From: Halonotius sp046719765
Lineage (GTDB): Archaea; Halobacteriota; Halobacteria; Halobacteriales; Haloferacaceae
NCBI RefSeq assembly: GCF_046719765.1
Contig: NZ_JABEBY010000007.1
Coordinates: 1-64,000 of the forward strand
Length of the DNA: 64,000 nucleotides
Direction of reading: 5' to 3'
Part shown: positions 32,356 through 41,033 of the stretch, piece after piece
How the letters are laid out: the number at the start of each line of letters is the position of its first letter
How positions within the stretch are numbered: position 1 is the stretch's first letter
The notes under the pieces: model-generated
Databases searched by the model: none
What the model was told of the DNA's origin: nothing
Seen by the model: the letters and a program-made list of their open reading frames with translations, nothing else
Translations under genes and position numbers: made by a program

Positions 32356-32397
32356 TCACTCGCTCCCTACGGTCGCTCGCTGCTCAAATCCTGTCAG
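32342..32397. repeat. Long hairpin next to the tRNA-Ser fragment
   Basis: One arm, GACAGGGATTTGA, pairs with TCAAATCCTGTC apart from a one-base bulge. The loop is GC-rich and itself contains CTCGCT-type self-complementary pieces. It lies just after ptsI and could act as a terminator or be an insertion remnant. Confidence 0.5.
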
Positions 32398-32470
32398 TCA
32401 GCGATTCCGGAGCAGCAGTGAACGCGGCGCGATGAAACGCGCCGCTTGAGGTGTGCTGCTCCGGCAGAAA

Positions 32471-32551
32471 CGCCAGGACAGGGATTTGAACCCCGGATCC
32501 CAAAGGGAACACGCTTTCCAGGCGTGCGCCTTACCACTCGGCCATCCTGGC
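32471..32551 (-). tRNA. tRNA-Ser(GGA)
   Basis: Read on the minus strand, the acceptor arms GCCAGGA and TCCTGGC pair with discriminator G. The D-arm region is GGCCGAGTGGTAAGGC, and the anticodon stem-loop ACGCCTGGAAAGCGT gives anticodon GGA. A long variable arm follows, and the T-arm is GGGGTTCAAATCCC. The long variable arm and the discriminator G fit serine. No intron. No CCA is encoded. Confidence 0.95.
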
Positions 32552-32578
32552 TCGTATGACCCTATCGGGGTGGCGATT

Positions 32579-32785
32579 TTAAGTCCTTCCCTTCCCGACC
32601 AGCCGCGGGTCGATAATCGCCGAGGCAACGGCGACGACGCCACCGACGCCGACCGCGATGCCCGCAAGTCCGCCAGCACCGACCGGCAGCGACCCGCCAG
32701 CGAGGCGGTAGCCCAGCGCGAGCACGAGGAACAACAGCGTGCCGATGAGCCCCCACAGCAGGCTCGATTTCCGGCGCGGCCTCAC
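32579..32785 (-). CDS. Small two-helix membrane protein, 68 aa
   Basis: Starting at a GTG that overlaps the RidA stop (GTGA), the peptide reads a short basic N-terminus (RPRRKSS) followed by two membrane segments (LLWGLIGTLLFLVLALGY; GGLAGIAVGVGGVVAVASA). It is probably co-translated with ridA. Function unknown. Confidence 0.55.
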   Translation of the reverse strand: MRPRRKSSLLWGLIGTLLFLVLALGYRLAGGSLPVGAGGLAGIAVGVGGVVAVASAIIDPRLVGKGRT

Positions 32786-33168
32786 GTCTCGGGACACGTC
32801 GCCACGGCCTCGATCTCGACACCGACACCCTTCGGCAGCGCGCCCGCCTCGACCGCGCTGCGAGCTGGCGGCTGGGCGGCGAAATACGTCTCGTAGGTCT
32901 CGTTCATCTCGTCGAAGTCGTCGATGTCGGCGAGATAGACGGTCGTTTTGAGGATGTCCTCGGCGGCGAGGTCTTCGGCCGCAAGGATCGCCATGATGTT
33001 GTCGAGGGCGAGTTCGGTCTGGGTGGCGATGTCGGCCTCGGCGTGGAGGTCGCCGTCGGGCGTGAGCGGGATCTGCCCCGCCGTGTACAGCGTCGAACCG
33101 TCGGTCGTCGCTTGGCTGTAGGCACCCACGGCTGCGGGGGCGTCGTCGGTGCTGATGGTGCGTTTCAT
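32782..33168 (-). CDS. ridA: RidA family deaminase (YjgF/YER057c/UK114)
   Basis: The 128 residues form the RidA trimer fold: PAAVGAYSQATTDGSTLYTA, then AEDILKTTVYLADIDDF, and the catalytic Arg in PPARSAVEAGALPKG followed by VGVEIEAVA. RidA hydrolyses reactive enamine/imine intermediates made by PLP enzymes such as threonine dehydratase. An ilvA gene lies 1.3 kb away on the same strand, which fits this role, though a lipoprotein gene separates them. Confidence 0.92.
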   Translation of the reverse strand: MKRTISTDDAPAAVGAYSQATTDGSTLYTAGQIPLTPDGDLHAEADIATQTELALDNIMAILAAEDLAAEDILKTTVYLADIDDFDEMNETYETYFAAQPPARSAVEAGALPKGVGVEIEAVATCPET

Positions 33169-33246
33169 GGCGTGCCATGGGCGGGCAACGCGAATAAATC
33201 CGGCTGATCCGCGGCCTCGCTGGCCGTGGGTACCGCCGCAGCGCGG

Positions 33247-34422
33247 TCACTCCGCAGGGCCGAGCGCGTAGACATCGCTGGCCTCGGTGGCGACGTAGAC
33301 GATATCGTCGACGAGTGCCGGCGCGGCCGAGACCCCGCGTCTGTCGTAATCGCTGAACAGCACTGATCGCGTCTCGAACCGCCACCGTTCGGTTCCGTCG
33401 CTCCGGCTGATCGCCACAACATCCGGGTCGCCACCGACGACGACCGACTCGGCACCGACGCTGCAGGTGTGGCCGCCGACCGCGTCAGTCGCCCAGCGTT
33501 CCGTCCCGTCGCCCGCCGCCAGCGCGCGGCAGCTCTCGCGGCCGACGACGTAGACGGTTCCCTCGGCGACTGCGATGTCGCGGTCGCCGTCGTCGTCGGC
33601 TTCCCAGTCCCACCGATCGGAGCCGTCGGCGGGATCGAGGGCGACGACGCCATCGCCTGTCGGTAGATAGAGGCCGTCGTCGCCGACCACCGGCGCGCCC
33701 ACACGGGTCGATTCCGCGACCGACCGCTCCCACCGTTTCTCGCCCGTCTCGGTGGCCAGCGCGTACACCGTTCCCGCGTTGTCGACGGCGTAGGCCGTGT
33801 CGTCGGCGACCGCCAGCGGGGTACTGCAGTCGGCCTGCGGCGTGAACCGCCATTCCTCGTCGCCGGTCGTCGCATCGACGCCGTAGACGGTTCGGTCGTC
33901 GAGGTTGCCGGTGATGTAGACAATCCCGTTGGCGATGGCCGGCGGCGACACCGCTCCCGCCTCGCCGTCGGGCGTGAACGTCCACCGTTCGCTCCCGTCG
34001 GTCACGTCGTAGGCCTCCAGGGTGTGGGCCCCGATGAACAGCGTGTCGTCAACGACCGCCGGCCACTGGTAGGCCGTCCACTCGCCGCCGAGCAGGGTTC
34101 CGGTTTGGCCGTCGAGCCGTGCCTCCCCGGCAAACACCCGCCCGTCGGCGACCGCGACCCCGGATTCGACCTCGGCACAGGCGGTGTATCGCCAGTACAT
34201 CGACACGTCGTCGGGAACCGACGCTTCGGGATTGAACGCCGTGCGCCGTGCGGTTCGGTTCGCCATCGACCACCGCGCTCCCGTCGACAACGGGGTATCA
34301 CCGTTGTAGCTGGTTCGACCGGTTTCACACCCCGACTCCGACTGGCGGCTGCTGCAGCCAGCCACGAGAAGACTGCCGCCGAGCGCGCCATACCGAAGGA
34401 TATCGCGTCGTGTGGAGGGCAT
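33247..34422 (-). CDS. PQQ-type beta-propeller lipoprotein
   Basis: The N-terminus MPSTRRDILRYGALGGSLLV AGC is a twin-arginine signal with a lipobox cysteine, so the protein is exported and lipid-anchored. The rest is a repeated beta-propeller with blades such as GSERWTFTPDGEAG, TGDEEWRFTPQADC, TGEKRWERSVAEST and GTERWRFETRSVLF. The Trp-containing AxDxxTGxxxW motif recurs in each. Similar proteins may be enzymes using PQQ or scaffold proteins; no catalytic residue can be assigned here. Confidence 0.85.
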   Translation of the reverse strand: MPSTRRDILRYGALGGSLLVAGCSSRQSESGCETGRTSYNGDTPLSTGARWSMANRTARRTAFNPEASVPDDVSMYWRYTACAEVESGVAVADGRVFAGEARLDGQTGTLLGGEWTAYQWPAVVDDTLFIGAHTLEAYDVTDGSERWTFTPDGEAGAVSPPAIANGIVYITGNLDDRTVYGVDATTGDEEWRFTPQADCSTPLAVADDTAYAVDNAGTVYALATETGEKRWERSVAESTRVGAPVVGDDGLYLPTGDGVVALDPADGSDRWDWEADDDGDRDIAVAEGTVYVVGRESCRALAAGDGTERWATDAVGGHTCSVGAESVVVGGDPDVVAISRSDGTERWRFETRSVLFSDYDRRGVSAAPALVDDIVYVATEASDVYALGPAE

Positions 34423-34509
34423 ACCGGTGGCTCAGACTGAGCCGGTAAGTATTTTGTCAGATCGACCGCGCGAGCCGCCGACGGCGACACCGGCCTGTGG
34501 CACGTCAGC

Positions 34510-35721
34510 TTACTTCTGTACGTCAACCGTGTAGCCAGCGTCCCGCAACGTCGCCAACAGGTCGGCGGCGTGTTCGGGGCCGTGGGTTTCGAGTTCGAGT
34601 TCGACGGAGGTGTCGCTCATCCCGATCTCCCGGGAGGCGCGTTCGTGGTGAATCTCGTAGATGTTGGCCCCTTTGTCGGCGATAATCTCGATGAGGCCCT
34701 CCAGCGCGCCGGGCTGATCCGGGAGAACGGTGCGGATCTTGAGGTAGCGACCCAACTGGATCATCCCGCGCAGGATCACCGTCGTCAACACGTTCATGTC
34801 GATGTTGCCGCCACAAAGCGCGGGGACGATCACCTCCTCCTCGTCGTACTCGAAGCGATCTTCCAGCAGGGCCGACAGCGCGACCGCGCCCGCACCCTCA
34901 ACGAGGGTTTTGCTCCGCTCCAACAGGAGGGTGAGCGCGAGGGCGATCTCCTCGTCGGAGACGGTGACGACCTCGTCGACGCGCTCTTGGATGATCTCGA
35001 AGGGGTGCTCGCCGACCGACCGGGTGGCGATGCCGTCGGCGACGGTGTCGACGCTGTCGCGGGCTCTGATCTCGCCGGCCGCCAGCGAGTCGATGACGCT
35101 TGAGGCACCCTCGGCTTGGACGCCGATGATCCGCACGTCCGGCTGCTGGCTCTTGATCGCGGTGGCAATCCCGGAGATGAGCCCGCCGCCGCCGATCGGG
35201 ACGATGACGGTCTCCACGTCGGGCTGCTGGTCGAGGATCTCAAGGCCGATCGTTCCCTGTCCGGCCATTACCATCTCGTCGTTGAAGGCGTGGACGTAGG
35301 TGCGGCCCTCCTCGCGTTCGATCTCGTGGGCGCGGGCCTGGGCCTCCTCGTAGTCGACGCCGTCGAGGACGACCCGGCCGCCGTACCGCCGAGTAGCCTG
35401 TACCTTCGAAATCGGCGCGTGTTCCGGCATGACGATGGTCGCGTCAACGCCGGCCCGTGTGGCTGCCAGTGCGACGCCTTGGGCGTGATTGCCCGCGCTG
35501 GCGGTGACGACGCCGGCGGCCTGTTGGGCATCCGAGAGGGTGGTGATCCGGTTGAGCGCGCCGCGGAGCTTGAACGCGCCCGTCCGCTGAAAGTTTTCGA
35601 GCTTGAGGTGGACGGCCGCGCCCGTCCGCTCCGAAAAGGCATAGGAGTACTGCATCGGTGTCACCCGCACGACATCGGCAATCCGATCGCGCGCGTCGTG
35701 GATCGCCGCAAGCGAAAGCAT
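34510..35721 (-). CDS. ilvA: Threonine ammonia-lyase with C-terminal ACT domain
   Basis: This PLP enzyme deaminates threonine to 2-oxobutanoate, the first step toward isoleucine. The PLP lysine is in the loop FQRTGAFKLRGALNR, and the glycine loop is VPIGGGGLISGIATAIK. The C-terminal ACT domain (LPDQPGALEGLIEIIADKGA) would bind a regulatory amino acid. The length of 403 aa is the short catabolic/biosynthetic form with one ACT domain. The toxic enamine product matches the nearby ridA gene. Confidence 0.94.
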   Translation of the reverse strand: MLSLAAIHDARDRIADVVRVTPMQYSYAFSERTGAAVHLKLENFQRTGAFKLRGALNRITTLSDAQQAAGVVTASAGNHAQGVALAATRAGVDATIVMPEHAPISKVQATRRYGGRVVLDGVDYEEAQARAHEIEREEGRTYVHAFNDEMVMAGQGTIGLEILDQQPDVETVIVPIGGGGLISGIATAIKSQQPDVRIIGVQAEGASSVIDSLAAGEIRARDSVDTVADGIATRSVGEHPFEIIQERVDEVVTVSDEEIALALTLLLERSKTLVEGAGAVALSALLEDRFEYDEEEVIVPALCGGNIDMNVLTTVILRGMIQLGRYLKIRTVLPDQPGALEGLIEIIADKGANIYEIHHERASREIGMSDTSVELELETHGPEHAADLLATLRDAGYTVDVQK

Positions 35722-35959
35722 ACCCTGCTGTCACCGGAGCGGCCGCTAATCGGTTTCGGTGTCCCACCGGGGTGGCTGCGGTCGCCACTCGGTGGGCTGA
35801 AAACGGAGATGGGGAATGCACGCGTGTGACGTGCAGGTGAACGTTCGACCCGGAAGTATATAAACATCGGGCATGCAGAGTGAAAGTAAAAACCGCAAGA
35901 CAGCGGCGACCGCCGACGCCCGTCAGACGGCTGTCGGTCACCGTTTGATTTCGTTATTT

Positions 35960-36373
35960 CTAACTGATACGTTCGATGTGGGTCGCGCCGAGATGGCGGT
36001 CGACCCGCGCGCGGAAGCTCCCCTCACCGGGCCAGTACTCCTCAAGCGATCCGAGTCCGATGACGTTCGGCGCGGCGAGATAAACCTCGGCTGTCGTCGC
36101 CGACACCGACGCCGTAAGCGACGATGCAAGCGACACCGACACCCGATGATAGAGCCCGCGATTGACACCCTCGTACCGGTCAAGCCGGTCGATCTCGCTA
36201 GTTTCGAGCAGCCGACCCGAAACCGATTCACCAGGAACAAGCGTCGGATACCGGCCGTCGACACGCTTGAATCCGACACAGACGGCCTCGCCGACAACGC
36301 GGTAGCTGTCGAGCAGCGCGGCGACCTGGGCGTCGTCGGTGAGCGTGCCATAGACGAAGACGAGATCGGCCAT
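35960..36373 (-). CDS. Gamma-glutamylcyclotransferase-like (AIG2/GGCT) protein
   Basis: The N-terminal signature VFVYGTLTDDAQVAALL is the YGSL-type motif of this fold, and an acidic residue in ETSEIDRLDRYEGVN is in the expected catalytic position. It is 137 aa, slightly long, with a serine- and threonine-rich insert around residues 80-92. Substrate in haloarchaea is uncertain. It ends the operon whose upstream gene is a Nudix hydrolase; the two are separated by three bases. Confidence 0.82.
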   Translation of the reverse strand: MADLVFVYGTLTDDAQVAALLDSYRVVGEAVCVGFKRVDGRYPTLVPGESVSGRLLETSEIDRLDRYEGVNRGLYHRVSVSLASSLTASVSATTAEVYLAAPNVIGLGSLEEYWPGEGSFRARVDRHLGATHIERIS

Positions 36374-36376
36374 TGG

Positions 36377-36853
36377 CTACGCGGTGTGGTCGCCGACGGT
36401 CTCGATGGCCTCACAGCCGATGGCAACTGTGTCGGCGTCGAGATCGCTGTCGCGGAGTTTCGCGGGTGTGTACCACGCCCAGCGGTCGGCCGGGGCTTCG
36501 CCTTCGATGGGGTCGATCTCACGGCTGTCGACAGCCGCAAAGTAGCTGTGGTCGATGTGTTGGTGGCCGACCGTGCCGTCGTCGTGGATGTTGATGTCGT
36601 ACAGCATAACGTGGGCCGGCTGGGGAAGTACTTCGCCGGCCGGCGGCTGCAGGTCGGCTGTCTCGCGGTGAAGCGTTGGATCAAGCCCGGTTTCCTCGCG
36701 AACCTCGCGGATCCCTGCCTCGTGGGGCAGTTCGTCGCGGTCGACGTGGCCGCCCGGGGGGATGCGGATGCCGAGGCCAGCATGCCGGTGGAGCGCGGTC
36801 GCGCCGTCGTTGACGATGTAGACCGTGGCGGTGAAATGGCGTGTCGTCTCCAT
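36377..36853 (-). CDS. Nudix hydrolase
   Basis: The Nudix box Gx5Ex7REUxEExGU is complete: GGHVDRDELPHEAGIREVRE followed by ETGL, at about residues 33-56. The start METTRHFTATVYIVNDGATA at 36853 precedes the box at the usual distance. It hydrolyses nucleoside-diphosphate-linked substrates; which one is unknown. The length is 158 aa. Confidence 0.9.
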   Translation of the reverse strand: METTRHFTATVYIVNDGATALHRHAGLGIRIPPGGHVDRDELPHEAGIREVREETGLDPTLHRETADLQPPAGEVLPQPAHVMLYDINIHDDGTVGHQHIDHSYFAAVDSREIDPIEGEAPADRWAWYTPAKLRDSDLDADTVAIGCEAIETVGDHTA

Positions 36854-36916
36854 GGCTGTCGCTTGCGGGCCGGCGGCTTTGTCGTTGCGAAACACGGCGA
36901 AACAACGAGAACCGGG

Positions 36917-37906
36917 TTAGGCGACCGACTGCTGTTCGTCGGCCTCAAGCAGCTCGTGGTAGCGGTTGCGGATCGTGACCTCGGAGATGTTGGCAACCTC
37001 GCTGACCTCGTTCTGTGTCACTTTCTGGTTGGTCAGCAGCGAGGCGGCGTAGATCGCGGCGGCGGCAAGGCCAACCGGCGATTTCCCGCTGTGGACGCCC
37101 TGTGCCTTCGCCGTCGACAGCAGCTCGCGGGCGCGGCGTTCGGCCTCATCAGAGAGATCAAGATCCGAGGCAAAGCGGGGCACGTACTGCTCGGGGTCGG
37201 CCGGCTGGATCTCAAGGTTGAGCTCGCGGGCGATATACCGGTAGGTGCGGGCGATCTCATCCTTGTCAACTCTGGAGACACCCGTCAGCTCGTCGAGGCT
37301 GCGCGGCGTGCCGGCCTGTCGGGCGGCGGCATACAGAGCGGCCGTCGAGACACCCTCGATCGAGCGGCCAGGGAGGAGATCCTCGTCGAGCGCGCGTCGA
37401 TAGATGACGGAGGCGGTCTCGCGGACGGCATCCGGGAGGCCCAACGCCGAGGCCATGCGGTCGATCTCGCCGAGGGCCTGCTTGAGGTTGCGCTCCTTGC
37501 TGTCGCGGGTGCGGAACCGCTCGTTCCAGGTGCGGAGCCGCTGCATCTTCTGGCGTTGCCGCGACGAGAGGGATTTGCCGTAGGCGTCTTTGTCCTGCCA
37601 GCCGATGTTGGTCGACAGCCCCTTGTCGTGCATCATCTTCGTCGTCGGCGCGCCAACACGGGATTTCTGATCCTTCTCGTTGCTGTCGAAGGCGCGCCAC
37701 TCGGGGCCGTGGTCGATCTCATCCTCCTCGACGACGAGCCCACAGTCCCGACAGACGGTTTCGCCGTGTTCGGTGTCGGTCGCCAACTGGCCGCCACACT
37801 CCGGACAGTGAATTGACTCCTCGGTGTCGGTCGACTCCGTCTGCTCGGATGGCCGGTTGTGGCTCCGGGTGTGCTCGTCGGTAAACGTACGAACGTTGTC
37901 GCTCAT
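36917..37906 (-). CDS. tfb: Transcription initiation factor B
   Basis: TFB bridges TBP-bound DNA and RNA polymerase and recognises the BRE. The zinc ribbon is CPECGGQ with a second CRDCG pair (residues about 35-55), followed by the B-finger-like stretch and two cyclin-like repeats (SVIYRRALDEDLLPGRSIEG; SPVGLAAAAIYAASLLTNQK). The 37906 ATG (MSDNVRTFTDEHTR) is preferred over an upstream in-frame start. Haloarchaea have several TFBs, so this may be one of a family. The promoter side is AT-rich with AATATATTTTT. Confidence 0.95.
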   Translation of the reverse strand: MSDNVRTFTDEHTRSHNRPSEQTESTDTEESIHCPECGGQLATDTEHGETVCRDCGLVVEEDEIDHGPEWRAFDSNEKDQKSRVGAPTTKMMHDKGLSTNIGWQDKDAYGKSLSSRQRQKMQRLRTWNERFRTRDSKERNLKQALGEIDRMASALGLPDAVRETASVIYRRALDEDLLPGRSIEGVSTAALYAAARQAGTPRSLDELTGVSRVDKDEIARTYRYIARELNLEIQPADPEQYVPRFASDLDLSDEAERRARELLSTAKAQGVHSGKSPVGLAAAAIYAASLLTNQKVTQNEVSEVANISEVTIRNRYHELLEADEQQSVA

Positions 37907-38230
37907 GAGTTGTGGTGAGGGGTGTGAAAGGGGGTTGCTCTCACACCTGTTTTCTGCATCGATAAACACGTGCTGAACTAACTTAACTGTAGGCTATATT
38001 TCCAAAAATATATTTTGTGAAAATAAGCAGACAGAACCGCTTCAAAAACCATGATAATTATGCCGTGCGCCGTCTGTTGTTTCGACAGCGTAACTGCTGT
38101 ATTTAATTTGGGATGAGGTGTGCAATCAACGGCGTTCCAGAGCCGAACTCGCAGTCGATAGGCGACACCCACGCGTCGGCACCGTCGAGCGACCGAAACC
38201 CTTACTCTCAGGCCGCGATTCGGGGCGGAT
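37907..38230. other. Divergent intergenic region between tfb and gatC
   Basis: These 324 bases carry no convincing gene. The tfb side is strongly AT-rich (around 37978-38065) with several TATA-like elements such as AATATATTTTT at 38006-38016. The gatC side becomes GC-rich and includes AACCCTTACTC about 30 nt upstream of the gatC ATG. Confidence 0.7.
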
Positions 38231-38509
38231 ATGAGCGATTCGCCCGTCGACGCCGACGAGGTACAACACGTCGCCGACCTCGCGCGGGTCGATCTCGACG
38301 ACAGCGACGCCGACGAGTTCGCCGCGCAGTTCGCCGACATCCTTGATTACTTCGAGGCCCTCGATGAGGTGCCCGAGGTCGACAGCGATCCCGAGTTGGT
38401 CAACGTGATGCGAGCCGACGAGGTCGAGGAAGGGCTCTCACAGGACGAAGCTCTTCGGAACGCCCCCGAAACCGAGGACGGCTTCTTCAAGGGGCCGAGC
38501 GTCTCATGA
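38231..38509 (+). CDS. gatC: Glutamyl-tRNA(Gln) amidotransferase subunit C
   Basis: This 92-residue subunit stabilises GatA in the GatCAB complex that converts Glu-tRNA-Gln (or Asp-tRNA-Asn) to the amidated form. Family features are VQHVADLARVDLDDSDADEF, AQFADILDYFEALDEVPEV and the C-terminal RNAPETEDGFFKGPSVS. Its last four bases overlap gatA (ATGA). Confidence 0.95.
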   Translation: MSDSPVDADEVQHVADLARVDLDDSDADEFAAQFADILDYFEALDEVPEVDSDPELVNVMRADEVEEGLSQDEALRNAPETEDGFFKGPSVS

Positions 38510-39870
38510 GCAGCGACGGCACCGCCACCGGCGACGCCGACACCGCCGACGACACCGCCACCGGCGACGCCGACACCGCCGACGACACCGCCACCGGCGA
38601 CGACCACAACGCCTTCGTCACCAACGCCCGGATCGAGGGCGACGACGACGGCCCGCTGGCCGGCCGCACCATCGCGATTAAGGACAACATGTCGACCGAA
38701 GGAGTCAGAACGACCTGCGGCTCCGCGATGCTTGAGGACTACGTCCCGCCGTACAACGCGACCGTTGTCGACCGCGTGCTGGAGGCGGGCGCGACGATGG
38801 TCGGCAAGGCCAACATGGACGAGTTCGCCATGGGTGGCACCACCGAAACCTCGGCGTTCGGCGCGACCGAAAACCCCGCCGCCGCGGGCCGTGTTCCCGG
38901 CGGCTCCTCCGGTGGCTCGGCGGCCGCCGTTGCCGCCGGCGACGCCGATCTCGCACTCGGCAGCGACACCGGCGGCTCGGTGCGAAACCCCGCCGCCTTC
39001 TGCGGCGTCGTCGGCATCAAACCGACCTACGGGCTGGTCTCACGGTACGGCATCGTCGCCTACGCCAACAGCTTAGAGCAGGTCGGCCCGCTGGCGAATA
39101 CGGTCGAAGACGCCGCCCTCCTGCTCGACGTGATTTCCGGCCCCGATCCGAACGACGCAACGACCAACGACGGCGGCGCGGACTCCGACTATGCCGCCGC
39201 AGCCGACGGCGACGTTGACGGCCTCACAGTCGGCGTCATCACCGACCTGATCGAGGGCGCGGACGACAACGTAGTCGAGACCTTCGAGGCCTCGTTGGAC
39301 GATCTCGAAGCCCAGGGCGCAGAGATCACCGAGGTCTCGCTGGAGTCGCTGGAACACGCCGTCCAGGCCTACTACGTGATCGCCATGTCGGAGGCCTCCT
39401 CGAACCTGGCGCGGTTCGACGGCGTCCGCTACGGCCCCGACACCGACAGCGAGGGCAACTGGAACGAGCAGTTCGCCGCCGTCCGCGAGGCGGGCTTCGG
39501 CCCGGAAGTCAAACGCCGGATTCTGCTCGGCACCTACGCGCTCTCGGCGGGCTATCACGACAAGTACTACAAGAAGGCCCAGGACGCCCGGGCGTGGGTG
39601 AAACAGGATTTCGATTCGGCCTTTGAGAATGTGGACGTGCTGGCGTCGCCGACGATGCCCGTACTCCCGCCAAAACTCGGCGAGAGTCTTGACGATCCCC
39701 TGCAGCTGTATCTGATGGACGCGAATACGGTGCCGGTGAACCTCGCCAATCTCCCGGCGATCTCGGTGCCGGCCGGCGACGTGGACGGCCTGCCGGTCGG
39801 CTGCCAGCTCATCGGGCCGAAGTTCGGCGAGGAGACGATCATCCGGGCGGCGAGTGCGGTCGAAGACTGA
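38506..39870 (+). CDS. gatA: Glutamyl-tRNA(Gln) amidotransferase subunit A
   Basis: This amidase subunit supplies ammonia from glutamine. The Ser-cis-Ser-Lys triad is visible in IAIKDNMSTEGVRT, GGSSGGSAAAVAAGD and GSDTGGSVRNPA. The N-terminus before residue about 33 is an extra acidic tract of an 11-residue repeat (TATGDADTADD, two and a half copies). That tract is not part of the amidase fold. gatB is not in the window. Overall length is 454 aa. Confidence 0.95.
   Translation: MSSDGTATGDADTADDTATGDADTADDTATGDDHNAFVTNARIEGDDDGPLAGRTIAIKDNMSTEGVRTTCGSAMLEDYVPPYNATVVDRVLEAGATMVGKANMDEFAMGGTTETSAFGATENPAAAGRVPGGSSGGSAAAVAAGDADLALGSDTGGSVRNPAAFCGVVGIKPTYGLVSRYGIVAYANSLEQVGPLANTVEDAALLLDVISGPDPNDATTNDGGADSDYAAAADGDVDGLTVGVITDLIEGADDNVVETFEASLDDLEAQGAEITEVSLESLEHAVQAYYVIAMSEASSNLARFDGVRYGPDTDSEGNWNEQFAAVREAGFGPEVKRRILLGTYALSAGYHDKYYKKAQDARAWVKQDFDSAFENVDVLASPTMPVLPPKLGESLDDPLQLYLMDANTVPVNLANLPAISVPAGDVDGLPVGCQLIGPKFGEETIIRAASAVED
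38521..38604 (+). repeat. 33-bp tandem repeat in the gatA N-terminus
   Basis: Two identical 33-bp copies (38521-38553, 38554-38586) and a partial third encode TATGDADTADD. The period keeps the reading frame. Confidence 0.9.
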
Positions 39871-39879
39871 TACGGTTTG

Positions 39880-39940
39880 CTGTAGGAAGTTACCGTTCGA
39901 CCGCCGCCCGGTGGGCGGTCGAGGCGGTAACCGTCTACAG
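39880..39940. repeat. Imperfect palindrome of about 60 bp between gatA and the ComB-family gene
   Basis: Outer arms CTGTAG/CTACAG, middle arms TTACCG/CGGTAA and inner arms CGACCGCC/GGCGGTCG nest around a GC-rich loop with short mismatched bulges between. It starts 9 nt after the gatA stop. It may be a strong terminator hairpin or a small palindromic mobile element. Confidence 0.75.
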
Positions 39941-40048
39941 TGAACAGTATGAGCAGACAGCGCGGAGATATGGTTTGCTCACGATTGCTCCTGAGCAACA
40001 TATAGAGCTCATAGTCACAGTAATACACCAGATCTCGGAAGGTGTGGT

Positions 40049-40789
40049 ATGGGTATGCATGCAGCTCAGCCGACAGAACCGATCCCTGTCGATCAAATGA
40101 TCCCCGCACGATCGCAGATCCCTGCCGACCCCGATCCCGGCAACTACGTCGTTGTCGATGTCGCACAGTTCTCAACGACCGTGCCGGAGCTGTTTGCCAA
40201 CGGGGCGAAATACATCCACATCACCGAAACCCGCGGCGATGAACCCGAGTTCCAACAGGCCCATCCACGGGCGAAGATCGGCGGCAACTCCGGGCCGGAG
40301 TACCGTGGCGAACCCGGCTATGACTTTTTCAACTCGCCGAGCTTCGTCCAGGATGTCGATGTCGAGGGTCGCCCGACGGCGATGACCTCAACGAACGGCG
40401 GCAACGCGGTGACGGATCTCCGGCTGGCTGGCGATGAAAACGTAACCATCTACGTCGGTGGATTGACCAATGGTGCTGCGGTGGCAGCCCATCTCCGAGA
40501 ACAAACTGAGCCGACGTACTTCGTCGCTGCTGGCTCCAACGGAAAGCCGTCACCCGAGGATATCGCGGGGGCGTTGTACATCGCCCGACATCTCTCCGGA
40601 GAGCCGCCAACCGAACACCACCGGAGGCTCTACCGTGAGATGGTCGCGTATTCGAAGGGCGCAAAATATCAGGGGAAACCACAGATCAAACGAACGGATC
40701 TCTACGAGTACGCCCTGAACTTCGACAGCCGCGACGTTGTTCCGAAACTGGACGGCCAGAAGCTCTACGACGTGTCTGGGGGCGAGTGA
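40049..40789 (+). CDS. ComB family protein (2-phosphosulfolactate phosphatase-like)
   Basis: The protein has the ComB elements: an early strand NYVVVDVAQFSTTVPELFAN, GAKYIHITETRGDEPEFQQA, the TSTNGGNAVTDLRL stretch and a later AAGSNGKPSPEDIAGALYIA. ComB removes phosphate from phosphosulfolactate in coenzyme M synthesis. Haloarchaea do not make coenzyme M as far as known, so a different phosphoester or sulfonate substrate is likely. An alternative start is the ATG at 40055. It lies just upstream of an ECF transporter operon, which hints at a shared pathway. Confidence 0.75.
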   Translation: MGMHAAQPTEPIPVDQMIPARSQIPADPDPGNYVVVDVAQFSTTVPELFANGAKYIHITETRGDEPEFQQAHPRAKIGGNSGPEYRGEPGYDFFNSPSFVQDVDVEGRPTAMTSTNGGNAVTDLRLAGDENVTIYVGGLTNGAAVAAHLREQTEPTYFVAAGSNGKPSPEDIAGALYIARHLSGEPPTEHHRRLYREMVAYSKGAKYQGKPQIKRTDLYEYALNFDSRDVVPKLDGQKLYDVSGGE

Positions 40790-41033
40790 TGCGAGCAGCG
40801 GTTGCTGTTGTCGACGTCGACTCGCTTCTGTAGCGACGACCACCGTTCTGTCTCGGATCGTTTGCTGTCGCGCAAGCGATCCCAGGAGTCGTTGGCGTAC
40901 AGCTATATAGTGAACATACGGTTCTGTTGTACCCTGTTGCGATCATCTCGTTTTGTTCGTTCCCTACTGGTTTGAACCGGGATGGACGCCTCATATAAGC
41001 CGTTAAACAGGATTCGCTACCGCTTCTACCCGC

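Noticed and set aside
35873..37816. A 647-codon plus-strand frame across the cyclotransferase, Nudix and tfb genes
   Set aside because: It runs antisense to three recognised genes and has no recognisable domain.
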